From contig JAJZTU010000027.1 of assembly GCA_021848765.1 (NCBI GenBank), positions 1 to 19,940 of the forward strand: a stretch of 19,940 nt of DNA, read 5' to 3'. Position 1 is the stretch's first letter. Each line of letters starts with the position of its first letter. Both the position numbers and the translations under genes were made by a program. The notes beneath the pieces are model-generated. The model worked only from the letters and a program-made list of their open reading frames with translations. It did not search any database and was not told where the DNA came from. Positions 13,577-19,940 of this stretch are shown here, one piece after another. This stretch comes from Bacillota bacterium. GTDB taxonomy: Bacteria > Bacillota > GCA-003054495 > Carboxydocellales > JAJZTU01.

Positions 13577-14443
13577 ATGTCTCTCAAAAAATGGCTGGCG
13601 GTGCTGGTTATGTCAGGCAGCCTTTTGGTAGGAAGCGCCCCTGTTTGGGCGGCCCAGGGGGGGACAAGTGGGGTTGTTGATGCGGCGACCATTTTGCTAC
13701 GCGAAGGATTTGAAGCTCTACTGGTCTTTGCCGCTTTGTTAGCCTTCCTGCGCAAAGCCGGTCAGCAGGATAAGAACAAATACCTTTATGCCGGCGCTTT
13801 GCTGGGATTAGTGGCTTCTTTCGCCGTAGCCGGGATTTTCGGCGCTGCCTTTACCGCTAATATGGCTGACCGGGAAATGGCTGAAGGGATAATCTCTCTA
13901 ATCGCTGCAGTTATGCTCTTCTATGTCAGTTATTGGTTGATCAGCAAGGCTAATGCCGAGCAGTGGCAAAAATACATTGCCGGCCAGACCCAGGCTTCCC
14001 TGCAGGAAAATAATGTTTGGTCCCTGGCCTTTGTAGCTTTCCTGGCGGTATTCAGGGAAGGATTTGAAACAGTATTGTTCTATGCTGCCCTCATTCCTCA
14101 AATAGGCTGGACTTCTGCCGGTTTGGGCATGGGCATTGCTACTTTAGCTCTGGTCCTGATTGCTGTCGCCATATTGGTTTTCGGAATGAAAATTCCTGTT
14201 AAGCCCTTTTTTACCATTACCGGAGTGCTGCTTTACTATCTGGCCTTTAAGTTTGCCGGTATAGGTATTCATGAAATGCAGGAAGGGCAAAAGATTGGGG
14301 AAACAACTATCGCCTGGTTGCCTAAGATTAAGGCCATTGGCCTATATCCAACGGTGGAAACGGTAGCAGCACAAAGTATTTTGCTGGCTGCTGCAGCAGG
14401 TGCTTTGATTTGGATAATGAGTCAGAAGAAAAAGGTAGCTTAA
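13577..14443 (+). CDS. FTR1-family iron permease
   Basis: This is a membrane iron permease of 288 aa. The ATG at 13577 has AAGGAGGAATGGGTT before it and gives a signal peptide (SLKKWLAVLV core, cleavage near PVWAA-QGG); the frame is open upstream but that extension would overrun the Fur box. Two copies of the family hallmark REGxE are present, REGFE at 42-46 and at about 160-164, each inside a membrane helix; these acidic residues handle Fe(III) in the FTR1/EfeU family. About seven helices are visible. No ferroxidase partner or EfeO/EfeB gene is nearby, so it stands alone. The Fur box suggests iron control. The end is lysine-rich (QKKKVA), as in other FTR1 proteins. Confidence 0.9.
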   Translation: MSLKKWLAVLVMSGSLLVGSAPVWAAQGGTSGVVDAATILLREGFEALLVFAALLAFLRKAGQQDKNKYLYAGALLGLVASFAVAGIFGAAFTANMADREMAEGIISLIAAVMLFYVSYWLISKANAEQWQKYIAGQTQASLQENNVWSLAFVAFLAVFREGFETVLFYAALIPQIGWTSAGLGMGIATLALVLIAVAILVFGMKIPVKPFFTITGVLLYYLAFKFAGIGIHEMQEGQKIGETTIAWLPKIKAIGLYPTVETVAAQSILLAAAAGALIWIMSQKKKVA

Positions 14444-14483
14444 TTTTATGGGAAACGTGTTTTAGTTTTAAGCCCTTTATAGA

Positions 14484-14527
14484 GAAAAGCCGCAGGCCTT
14501 CCCGGAAGGAAGGGGCCGCGGCTTTTC
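14484..14527. terminator. bidirectional terminator between FTR1 and the convergent operon
   Basis: GAAAAGCCGC (14484-14493) and GCGGCTTTTC (14518-14527) form the base of a long GC-rich stem, with further pairing between GGCCTTCC and GGAAGG inside. It ends in T-rich DNA on one side and A-rich on the other. The stem lies exactly between the two converging stop codons. Confidence 0.85.
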
Positions 14528-14529
14528 GT

Positions 14530-15555
14530 TTAAAATCCTTTGCCGAAGGGGCAAACGGGGTAGCGGCACTCAGGGCAGTTCAGGCACAGGCCGCCGTGTC
14601 CCAGCCTGGTCAGGTCCCGCCTGGTCAGCTTTTCACCGGCCAGAATCCGGGGCAGGACCAGGTCGAAGACACTGATCTTATGGTACATTACACAGCCGGG
14701 GAGTCCCAGGATGGGGATATCGTCCAGATAGGCCAGGAGGAACATGGCACCGGGAAACAGAGGGGCTCCGTAGGATATCACCTGTGCCCCCGTGGCTTTG
14801 ACCCCGCCGGGAGTGGCGTCGTCGGGGTCTACGGACATCCCGCCGGTGACAATCACCATTTCTGTACCCCCGGCAATGAGTTCCCTGATGGTAGCGGAAA
14901 TCTGCTGTGAATCATCGGGGAGCAAAACCTGACGGGTTACGGGACAGCCGAAATTCTCCAGCTTTTCCATAACTACCGGCCCAAAACGGTCCTTGACCCT
15001 TCCGTGGTAAACCTCGCTGCCGGTGGTGATGAGCCCGGTTCGCAAGGACTGCAGGGGTTTTATTTCCACTAAAGGGCCTGTGGTGCGGCAGATTTCTTCT
15101 ACCCGCTCAATTTTTTCCTTTTTAATTATCAGCGGAATAACCCGGGTACCGGCGGCAATGTCACCTTTTTCAACCAAGAGGTTGGTGTGCTGGGTGGCGA
15201 CTACCACCTCTTCAATGTCGTTTACATCTGTCAGGGCTTCCACATTTATCTTTAAGAGCCCCCGCCGGGAAGCTACCAGGTTGACCTTGCCTTCCCGGGG
15301 CTCAGTGAGTTCAATGCCTTCACCGGCTGCAACCCCGGCAATCCGCCTGGCTGCATCGTTTTCATGAAGCGACCCCTCGTCACATTCCCAGATATAGAGG
15401 TGTTCCTTACCCATTTTGAGGAGTTCCTCAATATCCTCAGGTTTTACCACATGTCCCTTCTTAAAAGCCGGACCCTTAAATTCACCCGGTACAATTTTGG
15501 TAAGGTCGTGGCAGAGGATCATTCCTACGGCATCTTCTGTTCTGACTTTGCGCAT
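14530..15555 (-). CDS. molybdopterin-binding protein (MoCF domain) with C-terminal cysteine cluster
   Basis: This is a 341-aa protein of the MoeA/MogA-like molybdopterin-binding group. The N-terminal half (about 1-160) starts VRTEDAVGMILCHDLTKI, a MoeA-like opening. The MoCF domain spans about 165-300, with GLITTGSEVYHGRV, LLPDDSQQI and the TGG-S-D-DD-TP element (VTGGMSVDPDDATPGG) that binds the pterin. The C-terminus carries CLNCPECRYPVCPFG, a CX2CX2CX4C cluster that could hold a Zn or an Fe-S centre. It is the last gene of the operon, 88 bases after xdhC. It likely takes part in inserting or modifying the Mo cofactor of the hydroxylase served by this operon. Start is the ATG at 15555, with only a weak ribosome binding site. 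Confidence 0.85.
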   Translation of the reverse strand: MRKVRTEDAVGMILCHDLTKIVPGEFKGPAFKKGHVVKPEDIEELLKMGKEHLYIWECDEGSLHENDAARRIAGVAAGEGIELTEPREGKVNLVASRRGLLKINVEALTDVNDIEEVVVATQHTNLLVEKGDIAAGTRVIPLIIKKEKIERVEEICRTTGPLVEIKPLQSLRTGLITTGSEVYHGRVKDRFGPVVMEKLENFGCPVTRQVLLPDDSQQISATIRELIAGGTEMVIVTGGMSVDPDDATPGGVKATGAQVISYGAPLFPGAMFLLAYLDDIPILGLPGCVMYHKISVFDLVLPRILAGEKLTRRDLTRLGHGGLCLNCPECRYPVCPFGKGF

Positions 15556-15594
15556 CAGGTTTCACCAGCTTTCGACTATACTTTGTACTGCTGT

Positions 15595-15629
15595 TATCTG
15601 TATGGTGTGTAGTTTAGCGTGTACAGATA
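15595..15629. promoter_or_regulatory. 8-bp inverted repeat between xdhC and the molybdopterin-binding gene
   Basis: TATCTGTA (15595-15602) and TACAGATA (15622-15629) are exact inverted copies 19 bases apart, in the 88-base gap upstream of the molybdopterin-binding gene. It could be an operator or an mRNA hairpin. I know no named binding site that it matches. Confidence 0.45.
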
Positions 15630-15643
15630 CTACGATAGACAAC

Positions 15644-16747
15644 TTAAGTAAGTTTTCTGGACTGGGCCTGGCCTCCCCGGTGGACTTTGATCAGCTCGGC
15701 CAGGATGCCGACGGCAATTTCCTCCGGAGTTTCGGCGGCAATGTCCAGGCCGATGGGGGAGTGCACTCTTTGCAGGTATTCCGGAGAAATTCCCTCCGCC
15801 TGGAGTTCAGCCATCAGGGCTTTAACCCTGCGGCGGCTGCCGATCATGCCTATGTAAGCATTGGGCCGGGTAATTACTTCCCGCAGGCACATTTTATCGT
15901 GGCGATGGCCCCGGGTAACAATTACCACAAAAGTTTTCGGGCTTATATCCAGGCTTCCCAGAGCCTGTACGAAGTCGTTGCAGATTACCAGGTCGGCCCC
16001 GGGAAAGCGGGAACGATTGGCGAAGGCAGGGCGGTCATCCACTACCGTAACCCTATAGCCGAGAAGTTTGGCCATGGTGGCCAGGGGTAAAGCGATGTGC
16101 CCGCCACCGAGAATAAGCAGGTCTACCGGGGTGGGAGCGGCTTCAAAGAACAATTGAACCTCCGATGCCGGTATTAAAAAGTTCACAGGTATATTTACCA
16201 GGCGGGTTTTACCCTCTGAACGGACTTGATTCGCCCATTCCCGGGCTGTCCGGTTTATTTGCTCAAGGCCCAGGTCACCTGACACCCTACAGGTGTTAGT
16301 TATAAACAGCTTGCTTCCCGGCGTAATCCTGGCCGGGTCAGGTGTGTCAGTGACGGTGATCAGGACGGGTTCTTCCATGCTGTCGTAAGCTGCCAGGTGA
16401 TCTGCCAGCAGTTTTTTGTCCCCGTCGGCCCCTGGATTTAGAATATCGATAAACACATCCATAATACCGCCACAGACCATTCCTTCTTCTTCGGCCAGAT
16501 CATTAGTCATATTGACCGTGTATTTTCCGGGGGTTTGAGTGGCCAGAGCATCCAGGGCTTCCCGTCGTACTTCAGCTTCACCGCATCCCCCGCCTATGGT
16601 ACCGAAAACCTGCCCATCAGGGAGGACGAGCATTTTGGCCCCTGGCTTACGGGGAGTGGAGCCTTTTACCTGGATTATGGTTACCAGGGCTGCGGCGCTG
16701 TCGCCTGAACAGATTGCTTGCAGTGCTGTTTTGAACTTGGCATCCAC
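15644..16747 (-). CDS. xdhC: XdhC/CoxI-family molybdenum hydroxylase maturation factor
   Basis: This is a 367-aa maturation factor. XdhC/CoxI-family proteins bind Mo cofactor, help add the terminal sulfido (or selenido) ligand and deliver the cofactor to xanthine-dehydrogenase-type enzymes. The N-terminal domain shows GSTPRKPGAKMLVLPDG (about 28-44) and GTIGGGCGEAEVRREAL (about 48-64), the hallmark of the family. The C-terminal domain is a Rossmann fold with DLLILGGGHIALPLATMAK (about 206-224) and TVVDDRPAFANRSRFP. The start is a GTG at 16747 with GGGGGGAAGG before it. The gene overlaps the end of yqeB by 67 bases in a different frame. A stop at 15644 precedes an 88-base gap. Confidence 0.92.
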   Translation of the reverse strand: MDAKFKTALQAICSGDSAAALVTIIQVKGSTPRKPGAKMLVLPDGQVFGTIGGGCGEAEVRREALDALATQTPGKYTVNMTNDLAEEEGMVCGGIMDVFIDILNPGADGDKKLLADHLAAYDSMEEPVLITVTDTPDPARITPGSKLFITNTCRVSGDLGLEQINRTAREWANQVRSEGKTRLVNIPVNFLIPASEVQLFFEAAPTPVDLLILGGGHIALPLATMAKLLGYRVTVVDDRPAFANRSRFPGADLVICNDFVQALGSLDISPKTFVVIVTRGHRHDKMCLREVITRPNAYIGMIGSRRRVKALMAELQAEGISPEYLQRVHSPIGLDIAAETPEEIAVGILAELIKVHRGGQAQSRKLT

Positions 16748-17550
16748 AAACCTTCCCCCCTAACTAATAAATGGATCAGCGCTTCCAGCACTCCGCCGGC
16801 CACTGACCGGGCCTTATCGGAAATGGTAAAACAGTTTTCCTTGGCACAGCGCGGGTCGATATCGCCGACCTTAAAGCCTTTGGTAACCATAAGCCCCCTG
16901 CGCAGCAGGCCCCGCAAGACTCCGGGGATGGCAGCAGTCACAGGTGTGTCTCCTACCATGGCAACCACATCGCCCGGATTGACCACATCGCCGATTTCCC
17001 GGACACCCCGAAAAACTCCTGCGGCAGGGGAGCGCAACAGCCGTTCAGAACGATAGCCGCCTATGTCGCCGGGTATGCCGGTATTAGGGATAGCAGAGCC
17101 GCCGAAGATAACCCGGCCCAGATCATGGCCCCTTTGGGTTTCCACCACGGCATGCACATCCTCGCCGGCGGTAAATCCCGGTCCAAGGCCAATTACTACC
17201 GGGGCATCGTCCCGGGAAGTCCCCAGATTTTTTTTGGCTATGATCGCATCAACAACTGCTGCCGGTTGAAGGGTTTTTAGTGCTGACCACTGGGGATCAA
17301 CCAAAACGGCAATCTTCCCGGAGTCCAGTATACCCCTTGTTTCCTGAGGTGATCCGCCCAGCTTGGCCGTAATTCCTTCAACCGTGAATTCACCTTGGTA
17401 AATTGCCTCGGCAAAGGCTACCGTTCTACGGATAACTGTGGGTTCAGGTATCTCCAGCATCACTATTGCAAAGCCACAGCGGGCCAGCCGGTGAGCTACT
17501 CCGGTAGCCAGGTCTCCGGCCCCCTTGATGATAACTAATTGTCCGGGCAT
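16681..17550 (-). CDS. yqeB: YqeB/EF2563-type selenium-dependent Mo hydroxylase accessory protein
   Basis: This is a 289-aa protein of the EF2563/YqeB family, a marker of selenium-dependent molybdenum hydroxylase systems and found next to yqeC and xdhC-type genes. The N-terminus holds a Rossmann-type GAGDLATGVAHRLARCGF motif (about 10-27). Further family landmarks are VVIGLGPGFTAGEDVHAV (about 118-135), ETQRGHDLGRV and GDTPVTAAIPGVLRG (about 206-220). The family role is thought to be in making or loading the selenium-containing cofactor; the exact reaction is not established. The C-terminal stretch WMPSSKQHCKQSVQATAPQPW runs 67 bases into xdhC and probably is a late extension, since the conserved part ends near LLVRGEGL. 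Confidence 0.9.
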   Translation of the reverse strand: MPGQLVIIKGAGDLATGVAHRLARCGFAIVMLEIPEPTVIRRTVAFAEAIYQGEFTVEGITAKLGGSPQETRGILDSGKIAVLVDPQWSALKTLQPAAVVDAIIAKKNLGTSRDDAPVVIGLGPGFTAGEDVHAVVETQRGHDLGRVIFGGSAIPNTGIPGDIGGYRSERLLRSPAAGVFRGVREIGDVVNPGDVVAMVGDTPVTAAIPGVLRGLLRRGLMVTKGFKVGDIDPRCAKENCFTISDKARSVAGGVLEALIHLLVRGEGLWMPSSKQHCKQSVQATAPQPW

Positions 17551-17587
17551 ACCAGAACCCCCTTTAATCTGCAGGCAATGTCAGTTT

Positions 17588-17633
17588 GTTAATTTGCGGG
17601 AATCCTCCGGGGATACTAACATCTGTAAACTGG
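17588..17633. repeat. degenerate second copy of the mocA 3' end
   Basis: GTTAATTTGCGG occurs at 17588-17599 and again at 17638-17649, where it encodes the end of MocA. After it come ATCCTCC and a GGG-ATA stretch parallel to TCCTCC and GGG-TAT in the gene. The two copies sit 50 bases apart, indicating an imperfect tandem duplication of the gene's end in the mocA-yqeB gap. Confidence 0.6.
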
Positions 17634-18215
17634 CTAGGTTAATTTGCGGTAGTCCTCCAGGGTATCAATGTCCTGGAGCACGCCCTTGTCCGGGACCTCC
17701 ACTTTCCAAAGGTCTTCCGGATGACGGGAGATGATTTCCCTGGCCCCGGCATCCCCGGTAAGGGCCTGGAATTCGGAGAAAAACTTTTGGTCAAAGAGCA
17801 CCGGGTTACCCCGGACTCCTTGATAATAGGGGGCAATGATTCCACCGTGCTGCCGGTAGTGGTCAATAAGCAGGTTAATAGTTTCAGGTTTTACTAAAGG
17901 TTGGTCACCCAGGACGAAGAGTACGCCTAAGCGGTCACTGTCCGCAGGGTGAAGGGCTGTCAGGCCTGACTTAACCGATGTACTCTGCCCACAGGTATAA
18001 TCTTGATTAATCATAATCCGTACCGGTAGCCCGTTCAAGACTTCCGCCACTTCTGTAGCCTGATAACCAAGGACAACCATTATTTCGTCTACCCGGGATT
18101 GCAGCAGGTTCTCCACTACATGGCGGAGTAGAGGACGGCCCTTATACATTAGCAGCTGTTTGGGTGTACCCATGCGGCGGGAGATTCCTGCTGCCAGAAC
18201 TATGGCTGTAATCAA
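17634..18215 (-). CDS. mocA: MocA-family molybdenum cofactor nucleotidyltransferase
   Basis: This is a 193-aa MobA-like nucleotidyltransferase. MocA-type enzymes transfer CMP from CTP to molybdopterin to form the cytosine dinucleotide cofactor used by xanthine-dehydrogenase-type hydroxylases. Visible are the nucleotide-binding LAAGISRRMGTPKQLLMYKG (about 7-26), GQSTSVKSGL (about 75-84), VLFVLGDQPLVKPET with the metal-binding Asp (about 96-110), GNPVLF and DIDTLEDY near the end. Length and motif order are normal. The start ATG overlaps the yqeC stop by four bases. The end is followed by a degenerate duplicate of its own last bases before yqeB. Confidence 0.92.
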   Translation of the reverse strand: MITAIVLAAGISRRMGTPKQLLMYKGRPLLRHVVENLLQSRVDEIMVVLGYQATEVAEVLNGLPVRIMINQDYTCGQSTSVKSGLTALHPADSDRLGVLFVLGDQPLVKPETINLLIDHYRQHGGIIAPYYQGVRGNPVLFDQKFFSEFQALTGDAGAREIISRHPEDLWKVEVPDKGVLQDIDTLEDYRKLT

Positions 18216-18967
18216 AAGTCAAGCACCTCCACCACAGGGGTTACTCTGCAGGCTGCACCGATGATTACCCGGCAGGGTAGGGCCTCACCCACCAGAAGGG
18301 CGACTTTTCGGGCCAGATCCAGGTCCTGTGGGGATTCCACCTTGTTAATAAAGGGAATCCAACGACAGTTGTCAGGCAAACCCTTGCGAAAACCCTGGGG
18401 ATGGGTCAATACCCTGGCAACCACCTCCGGGGTAATTCTTTGGCCAATACTGATTCCAGCCAGTTTCGCTACCTGTTCGGGGCGGTGTACATATTCCTGG
18501 TGCAGAGGCTGGCCCAGGCAGTCCACACCCACCACAGGAATTAACACAGTAGCCGCAGCCGGGATGACCGGTTCATGGTCTGCGGGCGCCTTGAAAGGTT
18601 TGCGGGCTGCACCGTCTGCTTCAACCACCACCAGGTCCGCTCCTGCCCCCAGAAGCCCCGGCACCAAACTCTGCTCCAAGCCCACCAACTTGTTGTCCTG
18701 GGCTAAATCCGCTCCGGCGATTACCCGGGCCAGGGCAGTCAGCTTGTTGTGAACCTTATTAAAAAGTTCTCCCGGGTCATGAGCTACCACAACAGCCAGT
18801 TCAGGGTCATCAGGGCAGTAAATCCGGGTAGTTGTTGTCAGGACTGTTTTTAGCCGGCGGTCTTTGGCTTCCTTACCTATGGCAAACATGGTAGAGGTCT
18901 TACCACCGCCGCCCACCAGAGCCACAACATCACCTTGCTTAAGGTTCAGGGCATCGAAAAATTTCAT
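18212..18967 (-). CDS. yqeC: YqeC-type selenium-dependent hydroxylase accessory protein
   Basis: This is a 251-aa protein of the YqeC family, another marker for selenium-dependent molybdenum hydroxylases. A P-loop-like GDVVALVGGGGKTSTMFA sits at about 12-29, followed by TVLTTTTRIYCP (Asp/Thr-rich strand), LVVVEADGAARKPFKAPADH (about 114-133) and an N-terminal-to-C-terminal pattern of an ATPase fold. The ATG at 18967 is preferred because AAGGAG lies eight bases upstream; a GTG at 18976 would add three residues and sits on the ribosome binding site. Its stop overlaps the mocA start. Its reaction in selenium cofactor formation is not established. Confidence 0.9.
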   Translation of the reverse strand: MKFFDALNLKQGDVVALVGGGGKTSTMFAIGKEAKDRRLKTVLTTTTRIYCPDDPELAVVVAHDPGELFNKVHNKLTALARVIAGADLAQDNKLVGLEQSLVPGLLGAGADLVVVEADGAARKPFKAPADHEPVIPAAATVLIPVVGVDCLGQPLHQEYVHRPEQVAKLAGISIGQRITPEVVARVLTHPQGFRKGLPDNCRWIPFINKVESPQDLDLARKVALLVGEALPCRVIIGAACRVTPVVEVLDF

Positions 18968-18979
18968 TATCGACACTCC

Positions 18980-19759
18980 TTAACTGCCTAGGATTAAACT
19001 AATTTGGTCTGCTGCGTGAATAGCCGAGGAGATTGCCTGCTCTACTTTTTCGCCGGTAAAGGAGTGGCTGAAGCCTACAACCCAGATAGCTCCCGCCGGC
19101 CATCCCCAGGAATCCAGGAGGGGGACGCTAATGGCGTTTACTCCTCGCAGGTATTCCTCAAAATCAGTAGCAAAGCCTTGTTGACGGACCTTCTGAAGTT
19201 CCTTCAGGTACACTTCTGTGTCCACAATGGACTTTTCCGTGAACTGTGGCAGTTTTTTTTCTTTAAGAATTTTTTTAAGTGCAGGTTCCCGCAAACTGGC
19301 CAGGAAGACCTTGCCTGACGCTCCGGCGAATAGGGGAATTCTGGTGCCTACCGGGGCAGAGATCTTTAGGTCTGCCGGACTGTCAGCATTCTCGATGATG
19401 GTAATCCCCTGCTCGTCAAAGGTACCCAGAAACACTGTTTCCCGGTATTTCTGGCTGAGTTCCTCCATGTAGGGCCTGGCCACTGCCCGCAGGTCTACCC
19501 CGGACAGAGCCTGGTTACCCAACTTAACCAGAGTAGGGCCAAGGCGAAACTTTTTGGTAGCCGGGTCTTGGCGCAAGGCTCCCAGGTCGGTCAGAGCCTG
19601 GGTGATGCCGAAGACAGTGCTCTTGGAGATATTCAGGCGCCGCGAAAGGTCACTTATCCCCAGCTCAGACTGGTTTGCGGCTACTTCTTCCATGACTGAA
19701 AAAGCTTTATAAATTAAGGGTGCATTATAGCCGGCGCCATTTTCCTTTTTTTCTGCCAT
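18980..19759 (-). CDS. IclR-family transcriptional regulator
   Basis: This is a 259-aa IclR-type regulator, a winged helix-turn-helix joined to a small-molecule-binding domain. The HTH is at about 35-65 (ELGISDLSRRLNISKSTVFG), with the wing LGALRQDPATKKFRLGPTLVKLG after it. The ligand domain covers about 90-255, with DLRAVARPYMEELSQK, ITIIENADSPADLKIS and VPLLDSWGWPAGAIWVVGFS. It is the first gene of the Mo-hydroxylase maturation operon and is transcribed with it from the promoter at 19814-19843. The palindrome in its leader probably is its own operator. IclR family members often control catabolism of aromatic or heterocyclic compounds. Start is the ATG at 19759, with AGGATGA upstream. Confidence 0.92.
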   Translation of the reverse strand: MAEKKENGAGYNAPLIYKAFSVMEEVAANQSELGISDLSRRLNISKSTVFGITQALTDLGALRQDPATKKFRLGPTLVKLGNQALSGVDLRAVARPYMEELSQKYRETVFLGTFDEQGITIIENADSPADLKISAPVGTRIPLFAGASGKVFLASLREPALKKILKEKKLPQFTEKSIVDTEVYLKELQKVRQQGFATDFEEYLRGVNAISVPLLDSWGWPAGAIWVVGFSHSFTGEKVEQAISSAIHAADQISLILGS

Positions 19760-19774
19760 ATGTTCATCATCCTA

Positions 19775-19802
19775 AACATTGTTTTTTATTATAAACGATG
19801 TT
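19775..19802 (-). promoter_or_regulatory. imperfect palindrome, candidate IclR operator
   Basis: AACATTGTTT (19775-19784) and AAACGATGTT (19793-19802) pair at 9 of 10 positions around an 8-base AT-rich centre, in the leader between the -10 and the iclR start. IclR-type proteins bind such AT-rich palindromes and repress themselves. The assignment to this IclR is inferred from position. Confidence 0.55.
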
Positions 19803-19813
19803 CTTTATAGTGA

Positions 19814-19843
19814 ATTATAAGGGGTTTTTGCCCGATATGTCAA
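19814..19843 (-). promoter_or_regulatory. consensus sigma-A promoter of the iclR operon
   Basis: Read on the minus strand, TTGACA (complement of 19838-19843) and TATAAT (complement of 19814-19819) are both perfect, with an 18-base spacer. It lies about 55 bases before the iclR ATG and should drive the whole iclR to molybdopterin-binding-protein operon. No gene is visible from here to the window end. Confidence 0.8.
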
Positions 19844-19940
19844 GGGAAAACGGGTGACTTGCTAAATTGCCCGGTTTTTACGTCCGGCCGGGGAAGTAAT
19901 TTGATGTGGCACGAGGGTATTTTGATAATGCACAGGGAAA

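Noticed and set aside
15416..16090. Plus-strand open frames over the molybdenum operon (up to 224 codons)
   Set aside because: They lie opposite xdhC and the molybdopterin-binding gene, with low-complexity translations and no ribosome binding site.

Overview
The window looks like a piece of chromosome from a spore-former-type anaerobic Firmicute (class Clostridia, Peptococcaceae-like). The grounds are: strong GGAGG-type ribosome binding sites with frequent GTG and TTG starts, sigma-A-type promoters, no outer-membrane genes, a Liv-type organic-acid/amino-acid transporter, and the YqeB/YqeC/MocA/XdhC set that serves molybdenum hydroxylases. I cannot name the species from sequence alone. No phage structural genes, CRISPR array, rRNA or intact tRNA gene is visible.

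Region 1 (1-3440, + strand): a compact three-gene operon. An unrecognised helical protein of about 399 aa is followed by a MotA/TolQ/ExbB-type channel subunit with a long coiled-coil tail and a MotB-like protein with one membrane helix and an OmpA peptidoglycan-binding domain. The last two have the architecture of ZorA and ZorB, the ion-driven core of Zorya anti-phage systems. No zorC, zorD or zorE homologue is in the window, so the first gene or something upstream would have to be the partner.

Region 2 (about 3441-7000): a visibly AT-richer patchwork with the hallmarks of acquired DNA. It holds a possible Spo0E-like remnant, a Phd/YefM-ParE toxin-antitoxin pair with its own promoter and terminator, the C-terminal scrap of an IS4/IS1380-type transposase, a degenerate tRNA-Leu(UAA) that has lost its 5' acceptor strand (probably an old attachment site), and a SatD-family gene paired with a DUF3307 membrane-protein gene. 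Four 28-bp tandem repeats with a TTCCGGAA core separate those last two genes. SatD looks like a class III nucleotide-cyclase-like domain fused to a helix-turn-helix; with its membrane partner this is the best candidate here for an undescribed two-gene system.

Region 3 (7005-13432, + strand): a complete Liv-type ABC transporter (lipoprotein receptor, two permeases, two ATPases) followed by an acyl/aryl-CoA ligase. The overlaps are mostly a few bases. The layout suggests uptake of an organic acid that is then activated with CoA. A strong hairpin follows the receptor gene.

Region 4 (13433-14527, + strand): an FTR1-type iron permease behind a near-consensus promoter with a Fur box just downstream of the -10 element and a 31-bp palindrome just upstream of the -35 element. 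It ends in a strong terminator shared with the convergent operon.

Region 5 (14530-19843, - strand): iclR-yqeC-mocA-yqeB-xdhC-molybdopterin-binding protein. This is a maturation operon for a molybdenum hydroxylase, probably selenium-dependent, under an IclR-family regulator with its own consensus promoter and palindromic operator. The hydroxylase structural genes are not in the window. Placing Mo-hydroxylase maturation genes beside an acid transporter and CoA ligase raises the possibility of anaerobic aromatic or N-heterocyclic acid catabolism, but this is inference.
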